From Streptosporangium sp. NBC_01755 (GTDB lineage Bacteria > Actinomycetota > Actinomycetes > Streptosporangiales > Streptosporangiaceae), in assembly GCF_035917995.1 (NCBI RefSeq), contig NZ_CP109131.1:5704001-5768000 (forward strand): 64,000 bases of DNA, in the 5' to 3' direction. Below the pieces are notes generated by a model. That model was given only the letters and a program-made list of their open reading frames with translations. It was not told the DNA's origin and ran no database searches. Each line of letters starts with the position of its first letter. The stretch's first letter is position 1. The translations under genes and the position numbers were made by a program. Of this stretch, positions 8,947-18,100 are shown piece by piece.

Positions 8947-10026
8947 TCATCCGGGATCGTCGGTGTACGGCTCTTCGTCGAGCTGGTCGGAGGGAGGAAT
9001 CGCATCCTCAGGGACGAAGGCACTGGGCGCGTCGAACCGGCGTTCCAGGTCGTCAGCCGCGTCCTGCCTGCCGTGCTTGACGAGGTAGTCGGCCACCTGC
9101 CGAGTGAACAGGGCACGTTGCGGGTCACCGTCCGGGAAATCCGTCGCCCCCAGGAACGCCTCGAAGTGGTCGACGGCGGATGATCCGTGTCCCGGATCAG
9201 GTGTGGACGGCTCGTCGTCTGCTGGCTGTGAGGGGGACGGCCCCGGCACCAGGTACCGGAAGCATTCGGGTATGTCCTCGTTGTTCGCGGCGGAGGAGAG
9301 CTGGGCGAGGATGCCCAGGTCCTGCACCACCTTCTCCACGCGGTCGTCGTTCTTGGCGAGCCACCAGACCACGGTGCTGCCCGGGTCTTTCAGTACGTCC
9401 TCTCCGAGGTACTCCCGCTTGCTCTGTTCGTACTTCCTCTCGTGCTCCCAGACCGCCTTGTCCTTACGCACCTCGGCGAGCTTTTTCAGGCGTTGCCGAT
9501 CGTGATCGGAGAGAGTGAGCGTGACCGACTCGGCCATCGCCCGCACGCATCCGCTGGCGTCCGACTGCATCCTGCTCAGTGCACCGTTCAACTCGTGCTG
9601 AACGAGCGAGGCCCTGCCGGGGAGCCGGTTCTTCGTGACATCCATGGCACGTTCCAGGATCGTGTCGACCGCCAGACCGCCGAGGTTGGCGACCGGTTCA
9701 TCCACTGTCCTGCCATCCGGAGACCATCGCACTGTCGCCGAGAACAGGAAGTCGTAGTCATCCTCCATGCTCGGCAGCGCGACTTCGACGACCCGCTGCT
9801 CCCGAGGCTCTATGGGTGGCGGTGGAAGGTACGTCGTCTCCACCGGTGGCGCGGAATCCGTTCCGCGGCTGGGTACTCTCATGGCCAGGACCACGACGAT
9901 CCCGGCTACCACGGCGACCACCACCCATGCCCAGGGCGGTAGTGGAGCGAACAGGATAAGACCGGCGAGAATCAATCCCGCGAAGGCGACAAAGTAGACC
10001 GTCACCGTCCTGTGGCCAGAACCCAT
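8947..10026 (-). CDS. Two-TM membrane protein of unknown function
   Basis: 359 residues. Two closely spaced hydrophobic segments at about residues 9-27 (VYFVAFAGLILAGLILF) and 31-50 (WAWVVVAVVAGIVVVLAM) form an N-terminal hairpin, followed by a long cytoplasmic charged region and an acidic, Pro-rich tail. No family recognised. The ATG at 10026 has AGGGAG nearby; a GTG at 10053 would add nine residues. It lies 36 bp after the NTPase gene and probably shares its transcript. In this setting a membrane anchor or effector role is plausible, but that is inference from context. Confidence 0.75.
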   Translation of the reverse strand: MGSGHRTVTVYFVAFAGLILAGLILFAPLPPWAWVVVAVVAGIVVVLAMRVPSRGTDSAPPVETTYLPPPPIEPREQRVVEVALPSMEDDYDFLFSATVRWSPDGRTVDEPVANLGGLAVDTILERAMDVTKNRLPGRASLVQHELNGALSRMQSDASGCVRAMAESVTLTLSDHDRQRLKKLAEVRKDKAVWEHERKYEQSKREYLGEDVLKDPGSTVVWWLAKNDDRVEKVVQDLGILAQLSSAANNEDIPECFRYLVPGPSPSQPADDEPSTPDPGHGSSAVDHFEAFLGATDFPDGDPQRALFTRQVADYLVKHGRQDAADDLERRFDAPSAFVPEDAIPPSDQLDEEPYTDDPG

Positions 10027-10062
10027 GGTGTTGTCTCCCTGATCTGTTGTCACGATGGCGGC

Positions 10063-12015
10063 TCACACGGCCCAGATACCCATGGAAAAGTTGATCTTCC
10101 GTAGGACGCGATCGACGAGAAAGGCGTGGTGTTCCTGTCCGTCCGTCCCAGGGCGGGCCAGGTCTCGGGTGATGACGTGCAGGCGGGCCAGGAGGTCCGC
10201 ATGTTGCCCGCCACCGGCGACGAGCGTGTCGAGGAGATGCTCACGATGTGCTTCATCGGCGAAGGCTGTCTGGATCCAGCGTTCCACCTGTGTGCGCCAG
10301 ACCTCGTACGGACGCCGGTGGAAGGCGATGCTCCAGCCGATGATTAGCTGCTCTCTCAGGTCGGGGTCGGACAGAGGCGCGCGCGTGTGTGGTCCGGTGG
10401 CCGTGAGCGCTGCCGGATCGGCGAACTCCACGAACAGGTCGGCATCGATCGGCCATTCTTCCAGCTGGAGCCGCTGAACCAACCGCTCCAGCATCCGGAC
10501 CCGGAGTTGGGCGTCGGCGCCCACCAACTGCACGAGCGCGTCGCGGGCATGTGTGGTTCCGCGTTCCCTGCGCGCCAGGTGATGGAGCCGGATCATGGCC
10601 TGGTCCGGGTGGCGCACGGCCATCACCTTCCAGCACGCCACGACGATCACCTGGGTGAGGCCCCTGGGCAGGTTCGTCTCACGCGACCAGTCGTAGATCT
10701 TCTGTCGGAAGAACCGGCCGTGCTCTTCGTGCTGGAGCCCGTGCCGCAGTGCCTGAATGGCCGCGCCCATCCGGAAGCCGTTCCCAGTGTCCTTCGCGCA
10801 CTGAGACACGAGAGTCAGCAGGAGGTCTCGGTACCTGTCGTGCAGGCACTGCTCGGCGAACCGCTTGATCAGCTTGTCGCGGTCGTCCGTCTCCAAGTCC
10901 GTCAGGCCCACGGTGTCACCGACCCATCGCTGGATGGGCTCCCGTAGTTCCGGGCGGTGAGTCCATAGGTGGGCCCGGACCGCCGAGTCGTATCCGAGTT
11001 TGTCGAACCGCACCCGGCCGGAGGCGTCGGGTGTCGCCTTGATCTCCTGGAAGCGCACGGCGAGGTCCGCCTGCTCTAGGAGAGGACGTTCGTCGTGGGG
11101 ATGTCGCACCCCTTCCAGCAGTGCGACAGCGGACCGGTGGATGACGTCGATATGGGTTCCGTGCAGCATGGCCGTGGCCAGCAGCAGTGCTCGCTGTGGC
11201 CCCTTGCGCAGTTCGACGAGATCGTCGGTGACGAGCTTGCCCTGGTGGTTGTCCAATGCGGCCAGGGCGCTCTCACACCAGCCGGCGAATCCACCTGCTG
11301 ATTCCGCCGTTGCCCGTGCCTCGACGACGAGGGCGGCGAAGTCGGCGATCTCCTGCATCGAGGGGTTCTTGGCCAGGAAGTCTGAGGCGGCCTGAGGCGC
11401 CGAATCAGTCTCGGCTACCGGGATTCGCTCCATGCGAAGATAACGCTGGAGTACCACTTGTCCTGCTGGACGGACGATTTTGACGCGGTAGGCACCAAGA
11501 TCCGCTCCGAGCCGCTCGACTCTCCCGGTGGGGAGTATCACCACCAGATGAGCGCTGTGCTCGTGCACGACCTTGCGGAGGTCGGGAAGCTCGCCTTGGA
11601 CCTCGGCCCAGACCTGCTCATTGGGGATCGCGGACAGATCCACCAGCACCAAAGCGCCTTCGCCGACCTGGCTGGTGTTCAGGTAGGGGGATTTGTCCTT
11701 CAGTAGGAGCTCGTGGAACGTCTCGCTCCCGGAGTGCAGCTCACCCAGGAGCATCCAGGCGGCGGTCCTTCTTCCGGTGCCCGGCGTTCCATCCAGGAAT
11801 ACGGTGCCGTGGGATTCCAGGGCCGCAGCCGCCTTGGCGAAGCCTCCGGGGGAAAGGAAGCGCCGCCGGAGCCACGACAGCTGGTCATCGGCAATGCGCC
11901 GGGGATCTTTGCCCGCGGCTTCGGCCAGCAGCGAGAAGACGATCTGGTCGCCGCTGCCCGCGTGCACCGCCGCTCCGTGGCCGACGGAGACGGAGGACCT
12001 TATCTGGTCGCTCAA
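10063..12015 (-). CDS. P-loop NTPase, candidate sensor with N-terminal amyloid-like motif
   Basis: 650 residues. After an N-terminal motif HGAAVHAGSGDQIV (13-26) comes a P-loop GTPGTGRRT (76-84), with Arg where the Walker A lysine is expected, and a Walker B-like ALVLVDLS. The long helical remainder (about 250-650) looks like a STAND-type sensor or scaffold, without repeats I can name. The N-terminal motif resembles HGTIHAGKGDIY in the TIR protein encoded just upstream; the two genes overlap by 4 bp (ATGA). That suggests translational coupling and physical partnership. STAND assignment is inference. ATP binding may be weak given the Arg substitution. Confidence 0.75.
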   Translation of the reverse strand: MSDQIRSSVSVGHGAAVHAGSGDQIVFSLLAEAAGKDPRRIADDQLSWLRRRFLSPGGFAKAAAALESHGTVFLDGTPGTGRRTAAWMLLGELHSGSETFHELLLKDKSPYLNTSQVGEGALVLVDLSAIPNEQVWAEVQGELPDLRKVVHEHSAHLVVILPTGRVERLGADLGAYRVKIVRPAGQVVLQRYLRMERIPVAETDSAPQAASDFLAKNPSMQEIADFAALVVEARATAESAGGFAGWCESALAALDNHQGKLVTDDLVELRKGPQRALLLATAMLHGTHIDVIHRSAVALLEGVRHPHDERPLLEQADLAVRFQEIKATPDASGRVRFDKLGYDSAVRAHLWTHRPELREPIQRWVGDTVGLTDLETDDRDKLIKRFAEQCLHDRYRDLLLTLVSQCAKDTGNGFRMGAAIQALRHGLQHEEHGRFFRQKIYDWSRETNLPRGLTQVIVVACWKVMAVRHPDQAMIRLHHLARRERGTTHARDALVQLVGADAQLRVRMLERLVQRLQLEEWPIDADLFVEFADPAALTATGPHTRAPLSDPDLREQLIIGWSIAFHRRPYEVWRTQVERWIQTAFADEAHREHLLDTLVAGGGQHADLLARLHVITRDLARPGTDGQEHHAFLVDRVLRKINFSMGIWAV

Positions 12016-12749
12016 CGGTCGCCCTTCTTGTCCTTGCGGGAGCCGCCGAACCGGTGATTGATCCCTCCGTGGTTGTCTCCGGCGACGTATGCCGCCCCAT
12101 CGCCGGAGAAGTGCTGGGAGTCGCGGTAGATATCGCCCTTACCAGCGTGAATAGTTCCGTGGTCGCCTTTGATGACGGTGCCGACATCGCCGGTGGTGAT
12201 GTCGCGGCCCTGGATGGCCGTGCCATGAACGTCGCCCGCCGAGTTGGTGATGGAGCCAGGGGGCGGAGGCTGAGGGGCCGGGCGTTTCGTCGTTCTGAAC
12301 GACGGCACCCAATCGGCGAGCCTGGCGACGAGACGCGTGAGGTCCGCCTGGAGATCCTCCAGATCCACGTGCACCGACTGGGTCTCGGTGAGCCAGGCCA
12401 GCTCCACCGGCAACTCCGCCCGGTCCAGCCGTTTTGTCCTGTGCCCTTCAAGAACCGGCACGACCGGTATGCCGAGGGTGAACGCCTCAAGGAGCTCCCG
12501 GCGGACCCAGTCGTCCTCGTCACGAAGTCTGGGGGGCTGGATCCAGTTGGGGCCGATGACGGCGAGGAGGACGGTACTGCGCCGCACGTTGCCGAGCAGT
12601 TCCTCGGGGAAGCGCTGGCCAGGTTTGATGGACCTGGTGGCACGGAAGATCCGTTCCTCTCCCCCGAGAATTGCGGATAGTTCCTTTTCGAGGAGAAGAG
12701 CGGTCTTCTCGCCGTCTCCAGTGCGGTAGTTGATGAACACGTCGGGCAT
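12012..12749 (-). CDS. TIR-domain protein with C-terminal RHIM/BASS-like repeats
   Basis: 245 residues. An N-terminal TIR domain (1-110) runs from VFINYRTGDG through RIFRATRSIKPGQRFPEEL and VLLAVIGPNWI to the helix DDWVRREL, with Glu85 in the place of the catalytic Glu of NAD-cleaving TIRs. A Pro-rich linker follows (157-165). A glycine-rich C-terminal region then has NSAGDVHGTAIQGRDI (169-184), like the actinobacterial RHIM-type amyloid signalling motif, and HGTIHAGKGDIY (197-208), shared with the neighbouring NTPase. It likely acts as an NADase effector seeded by the NTPase. GAGAGGGA precedes the ATG, and it starts 14 bp after the regulator gene. Confidence 0.85.
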   Translation of the reverse strand: MPDVFINYRTGDGEKTALLLEKELSAILGGEERIFRATRSIKPGQRFPEELLGNVRRSTVLLAVIGPNWIQPPRLRDEDDWVRRELLEAFTLGIPVVPVLEGHRTKRLDRAELPVELAWLTETQSVHVDLEDLQADLTRLVARLADWVPSFRTTKRPAPQPPPPGSITNSAGDVHGTAIQGRDITTGDVGTVIKGDHGTIHAGKGDIYRDSQHFSGDGAAYVAGDNHGGINHRFGGSRKDKKGDR

Positions 12750-12763
12750 AGCGGGTTCCCTCT

Positions 12764-14053
12764 CTACGAAACGATGATCTGCAGGGTCGCGCTGAGTTCA
12801 GGATTGAGATCGCGCACCGACCGGTTCCGTCGGTGACGAGCCAGGGCACGGGCGAGGTTGCGCAGGTCCGCGGCGATGGTGGCCGAACTCACCGTGACAG
12901 CGCTGCCCAGCAGTCGGCTGATCACATCGCACGCGTGGTCGATCTCCCCGGCAGCGGCGTGGGCGAGTGCGCAGCGCACTCCGTAACGGACCTGCGTGCG
13001 CAGTGCCCGGGGCGGCACCTGCGCCAGCTGTGTTTCCATGATTTCGGCGGCTTCGGCCGGCCGTCCCAGGTCGTAAAGGCACCAGCCGGTGATCATCGCG
13101 ACCGGGTCGGACAGGTTGGTGGTACCGATGACGGGCGCGTCAGAGTCGGATGCGTGGCCGACGAGCAGCGCACGCGCCCGGTCCAGGCTGCGCATGCAGG
13201 CGTCGTAGTCACCTGCGAGCGCGTGGCCCTGTGCCTCCCGTTGCGCTGCCAGGCCGCGGATCCGCGGCGGGACCTTGCCGTTCTGCGCTTGCCGGGCCAG
13301 CTCAACGGTCTGGGGCGCATCCTCGCGATAGAGGGTGACCAGTGCCCGGCGGACCAGTCCGTAGGCGGCAAGGTCATGATCACCGCCGACAGCCGCCAGG
13401 TCAACGGCGCGTTGCGTCCACCACAGCGCCGCCTGTTCGTTTCCCGTCTCCTGCACCAGCCAGCCGACATACTCGGCGTACCGGGAACCGAGCCTCAGCA
13501 ACCCCTGACGGGTCTGGGAACCGGCATTGGCGGATAGCTCCCGGAGCGTATGGGTCTGCGCGATGAGTACGGGGAGCAGGAGCCCGGGACTGACCGTCTG
13601 ACCGAGCTGCCGATACTGGTCGAACAGCGATCGGGACACTCCCAGGAGCGTCGTGTCCTCGGCGCCGGACGGGGTTGCCGGGCCGCCGATGCTCATTCCC
13701 GCGATCGAAGCCGCCCCCGTGGCCAGCGCCTGTCTCCGGCTCATGGGTTGGAACCGGTTCTGCCCGTCTGAGGACAACCGCATCAGCCACACCTCATCCT
13801 CGTCACCGCTCTCCTGCGTGAGTCCTTCTTTGGGAGGCCGTTCGCGGACCAGAGCTGCGAGCTCGCCTCCGGCGTCGAGTGCGACGTCGCAGAGGCGGCC
13901 CAACTCGCGGCTCGGCGCTTTGATACCTCGCTCGACCTTGCTGAGCTGGCCTTTGCTGTAATGAACCAGCCTGGATAAATCGGTAAGGGTGAGATCGGCG
14001 GCGAGACGCCGCCTCCGAAGTTCCCTTCCGAAGGTGATTGGCTGCTGGACCAC
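12764..14053 (-). CDS. XRE-family HTH regulator with TPR-like C-terminus
   Basis: About 429 residues. An N-terminal helix-turn-helix (FGRELRRRRLAADLTLTDLS, then LVHYSKGQLSKVERG) is followed by a twin-Arg-like MSRRQALATGAA stretch and a helical repeat region (about 150-420) resembling the TPR part of actinomycete XRE regulators. The GTG at 14053 is preferred because GGAGG sits 5 nt upstream; a GTG at 14068 is possible. It heads the minus-strand cassette, 14 bp before the TIR gene, so it may control it. Its ligand is unknown. Confidence 0.85.
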   Translation of the reverse strand: MVQQPITFGRELRRRRLAADLTLTDLSRLVHYSKGQLSKVERGIKAPSRELGRLCDVALDAGGELAALVRERPPKEGLTQESGDEDEVWLMRLSSDGQNRFQPMSRRQALATGAASIAGMSIGGPATPSGAEDTTLLGVSRSLFDQYRQLGQTVSPGLLLPVLIAQTHTLRELSANAGSQTRQGLLRLGSRYAEYVGWLVQETGNEQAALWWTQRAVDLAAVGGDHDLAAYGLVRRALVTLYREDAPQTVELARQAQNGKVPPRIRGLAAQREAQGHALAGDYDACMRSLDRARALLVGHASDSDAPVIGTTNLSDPVAMITGWCLYDLGRPAEAAEIMETQLAQVPPRALRTQVRYGVRCALAHAAAGEIDHACDVISRLLGSAVTVSSATIAADLRNLARALARHRRNRSVRDLNPELSATLQIIVS

Positions 14054-14538
14054 ATGAACCTCCGTCACTGCCTGTCCGAGCAGCCGTGAATCATCGTTTG
14101 CAAGACTGTGTTAGCCGATGTCGGACAGACAAGACCTGTTCCGGTGTTTCCCGTTTCCAACTCTGAAGGCAATAGGAAACGGTCGGTATTGTCCAGATGG
14201 CTTCGGGGCCTCTATAGGAGTTCTTCCTGCTCGCGAACACCGGTCACCCTGCGGGATCCGCTGTCGGTAGCCGGTCTGGTATTGGTCACCGGAAAAACTG
14301 TAAACGGCACTTATCAGAAGAAGATTTGGTCGGCATTTATGCGGATTTATCACTCCATGGTGTTGTGCCGGGCAGTCGGCCCCGGCGCGGTGCGTGACCT
14401 CAAGGGCGCTCTGCAGGCCAGGAAGTACCTCGGTCACCAGGGTGTCCTCGACCGGGAGGCGGAGCCTGGTGAAGTTGCTGGTCTGGTTGGAGAAACGGCG
14501 GCGGTCACTTCGGAACGTGTTCCGAAGTACGGTTGGGT
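14054..14538. other. 485-bp divergent intergenic region
   Basis: This lies between the regulator of the TIR cassette (leftward) and the antitoxin gene (rightward). It is less GC-rich in its middle (14300-14350) than the flanking genes, as expected for promoters. I see no credible gene. The only clear site is the palindrome at 14507-14528. Confidence 0.5.
14507..14528. promoter_or_regulatory. 22-bp perfect palindrome, candidate operator
   Basis: Ten-base arms ACTTCGGAAC and GTTCCGAAGT flank a central GT and end 10 bp before the antitoxin ATG. The position suits autoregulation by the Phd-like antitoxin. Function is inferred from position and symmetry. Confidence 0.6.
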
Positions 14539-15000
14539 ATGGCAATGCCGACCGTGCTGTTCTCCGACCTGTCGAAGCACTCCAAACGGGTCGCCGAGAT
14601 CATCGACTGCTTCCATCGCGTGCGCGTCACACGCCGCGACGGAGAGGACCTGTTCATCTCAATAGCCCGGCATGACCATCAGCGAGAAGAGACCGCGGAC
14701 GTCGCGGCCCGCATGATCGCCGCGCTGCCGGCCAACGATGAAGGCACCCGCGCCGTCCTGCACGCGCTGCCCCAGGTCTTTCCATGGGTCCGGCATCTCT
14801 CCGTGGAGGAGACGCGGGAGTTCGTCCGGGAACTCGTCGACGCCACCCGGGACTCGGTTGATCTGGACGTCCACTCCACGCTGCACCGGGTCATCGTCGA
14901 GTGGCGCGCCACCGCCCGCATCCTGGCCGATCCCGAGCTGACCGCGCGGCTCACCCGCGCGCTGCCGGATGAGGATCACGGTGAGGTGGCCGCGCCGTGA
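14539..15000 (+). CDS. Phd/YefM-like antitoxin
   Basis: 153 residues from the ATG at 14539 (151 from a second ATG at 14545). The N-terminus (PTVLFSDLSKHSKRVAEII, then VRVTRRDGEDLFISI) has the fold pattern of Phd/YefM DNA-binding antitoxins: start beta strand, helix, and a strand with an Arg-rich turn. A longer helical C-terminus would bind a toxin. A perfect palindrome lies directly upstream. The stop overlaps a GTG that opens a short partner frame, the usual toxin position, but the partner is truncated. Confidence 0.65.
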   Translation: MAMPTVLFSDLSKHSKRVAEIIDCFHRVRVTRRDGEDLFISIARHDHQREETADVAARMIAALPANDEGTRAVLHALPQVFPWVRHLSVEETREFVRELVDATRDSVDLDVHSTLHRVIVEWRATARILADPELTARLTRALPDEDHGEVAAP

Positions 15001-15101
15001 GCCCCAAACGCGGCGACGCCGTGGCCCCTGCCTCTGCTTTTCGCCGGGGCGAATCCTTATCGATACGCTCTGGAACATTGGTGGATCGTGGTAGGACGTA
15101 G
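14997..15101 (+). pseudogene. Truncated toxin-position gene next to the antitoxin
   Basis: A GTG overlapping the antitoxin stop (GTGA) opens a frame beginning VSPKRGDAVAP, which I recall as the start of the partner gene in similar actinobacterial pairs. It stops after 34 residues with no domain. The rest is missing, and drmD begins 60 bp later, so the toxin gene may have been cut when the DISARM block arrived. The resemblance is from memory and needs a search. Confidence 0.4.
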
Positions 15102-15161
15102 TCGCCGATCTATGCCATGAGGCAAGACAGTTGAAAATGATGACTCGGGTGGGGAGCGGCG

Positions 15162-18100
15162 ATGACGCAGGTGGCGGCTGAGACCCCGGCGCTGCCCGCC
15201 ATCGGCCAGGTGGTGACCGTCCGGAACCGGCCGTGGGTCGTCGCCGACGTCCGCCAGGGCAGTGTGGCCGGCTCCGATGACAGGGCACTCACGTCCAGAG
15301 CTCCCCACGTGGTGAGCCTGGTGAGCATCGAGGACGACGCCCGTGACGAGCGGCTCCGGGTGGTCTGGGAGCTGGAGCCGGGCGCCGCCGCGTACGAGCA
15401 GCACGCGCTGCCGAGCCCCGCGCGGGGGTTCGACCCGCCCGGCCATCTGGACGCGTTCCTTGACGCGGTCCGGTGGGGGGCGATCGCCTCGGCGGACACG
15501 ACGGTGCTGCAGGCGCCGTTCCGTTCGGGCATCCAGATCGAGGAGTACCAGCTCGACCCGGTCGTGCGGGCGCTGTCGATGCCGCGCACCAACCTCCTGA
15601 TCGCCGACGACGTCGGTCTGGGCAAGACGATCGAGGCCGGGCTGGTCATGCAGGAGCTCATGCTCAGGCACCGGGCCCGCACCATGCTGATCGTCTGCCC
15701 GGCGGGCCTGACCCTGCAGTGGCGAGACGAGATGCGCGACAAGTTCGGGCTGGACTTCCGGATCGTCGACAGTGGGCTGCTGAAGGAGCTCCGCCGGACC
15801 CGCGGGCTCTACGCGAACCCGTGGACGCACTTCCCGCGGCTGATCGTGAGCGTCGACTGGCTCAAGCGCGACCGTCCCCGGCGGCTGCTGCGCGACGTGC
15901 TCCCCCCGGTTCCGCGTTACCCGCGCGCCTTCGACCTGCTGGTCGTGGACGAGGTGCACACCTGCGCGCCGGCGACCCGGGGGAAGTACGCGGTCGACTC
16001 GCAGCGGACCGAGGTCATCCGTGAGCTCGCACCGCACTGCGAGCACCGGCTGTTCCTGTCCGCCACCCCGCACAACGGCTACCAGAACTCGTGGACCGCC
16101 CTGCTGGAGCTGCTGGACGACCAGCGATTCGCGCGGGGTGTCCCGCCCAGCGACGAGCAGCTCGCCCAGGTGATGATCCGCCGGCTCAAGAGCGAGCTGC
16201 CGCCGAAGTGGGATGGCTCGTCGCGGTTCGCGACCCGGAAGATCCACGATGTGGACGTCCGCTACTCGGAGCTCGAACGTCAGGCGCACCTGAGACTGGC
16301 CGAGTACGCCGAGTCGCGGAGACGGACCTCCGGCGGCAACGCCCAGCGGAGCGCCGCCGACTTCGTCACGATGCTGCTGAAGAAGCGGCTGTTCTCCTCT
16401 CCGCAGGCGTTCTTCAGCACCGTCGACAAGCACCTGGAGACCATGGTCCGGCGCGAGGACGGCGAGCGGCCCCTGCCCGCCAAGGCGCAGGCGCGCGTGC
16501 TCAGACCGCTCGTGGACCGGCTGGAGGAGACCGCCGAGGACGACGCCGCGTACGGCGAGGCGGAGACGAGCGCGCTGACCGCCGCCCGCCGGCTGCTGCC
16601 GCCGCTGACCGCCGGGGAGAAGAAGCTCCTTGGCGAGCTGCGCGACTGGGCGGGGGAGGCGAAGAAGCAGCCGGACGCGAAGTTCGACGCGATGCGCGCC
16701 TGGCTCGACCCGATCGTCCGCCCGGACGGGGAGTGGAACGACGACAACGGCGAGCGGGTCATCATCTTCACCGAGTACCGCGACACCCAGAACTGGCTGC
16801 GGGATCAGCTCATCCACGCGGGCTACCCGGCCAGGCTGATCGCCTGCCTCTACGGCGGAATGGACGACGCCGAGCGGGACCGGATCCGCAAGGTCTTCCG
16901 CGACTCCCCGGATCTCGACCCGATGCGGATCCTGCTCGCCACCGACGCGGCCAGCGAGGGCATCAACCTGCAGGACCACTGCCACCGGCTGCTGCACTGG
17001 GAGATCCCGTGGAACCCCAACCGGCTGGAGCAGCGCAACGGCCGGATCGACCGGCACGGCCAGCCGGCACCGCAGGTGGACATCTTCCATTTCGTCCCGT
17101 CGGACTGGCGGGACGCTCGGGAAGGCTCGCTTGAGGACGAACTCCAGTTCCTCACCGTGGCGGTCAGGAAGGTCGACCAGATCCGGGAGGACCTCGGCAG
17201 CGCGGGAGACGTGATCGCCGCCAACGTCGAGCGGAAGATGCTCGGGCGGCCCGCCGACTGGCAGGCCGCCGAGACCGAGATCACCAAGCGGAGCGGTACG
17301 GCCCAGCTGAAGATCCGCCGTGATCTCGCCGCCGACCTGGAGAAGCTCACCGAGACGCTACGCGGCAGCCGGACGAAGCTGAACCTCACCCCGCAGACGG
17401 TGGAGCGGGTGGTCCGCACCGCGCTCCGGCTGGCCCACAACAGGGACCTGCTCGACGCCGACCCTCCCAAGGGGCTGAAAGCGCGCTGCTTCCGGCTGCC
17501 CCCGCTGTCCGGCGCGTGGGCGGAGGCCCGCAACGACGGGCTGCTGCACCCGGTCACGCACGCGGAGCGGGTGGTCACCTTCGACCAGGACGCGGCGGCC
17601 GACCGGACCAACGTGGTCCTGCTCCACCTCGGCAGCCGCCTGGTCCAGATGTGCCTGCACCTGCTCCGCGCCGAGCTGTGGGCATCCGGGGTCGGCGGGG
17701 GTGCGAAGCTGGCACGGGTCACCGCCCGGGTCGTGCCCGCGGACCTGATCACCTCCCCCGCCGTGGTGGCGCACATGCGCATCGTCGTCACCGGGGACGA
17801 GGGCACCCGGCTGCACGAGGAGGTCGTCCTCGGCGGCGGCACCCTCGACGAGGGCCGCCTGACCCGGGTGAACGCCGAAAGTCTGGAGAGCTGGCTCGCC
17901 GCGGCCACCGACGAGCCGCCGCCCCGGCACGTGCTCGACCGGCTCACCGAGGTCTGGGAGCGGCTGGAGCTGGAGCCGAAGGTCGCGGGCATTCTCGCCG
18001 ACCGGGCCAGGCGGCGCACCAACCGGCACGCCACCGACCTTCAGGCCCGCTGCGAGAAGGACATCGCCGCCATGACCGCCGTCCTCGACGAGCTGCGCCG

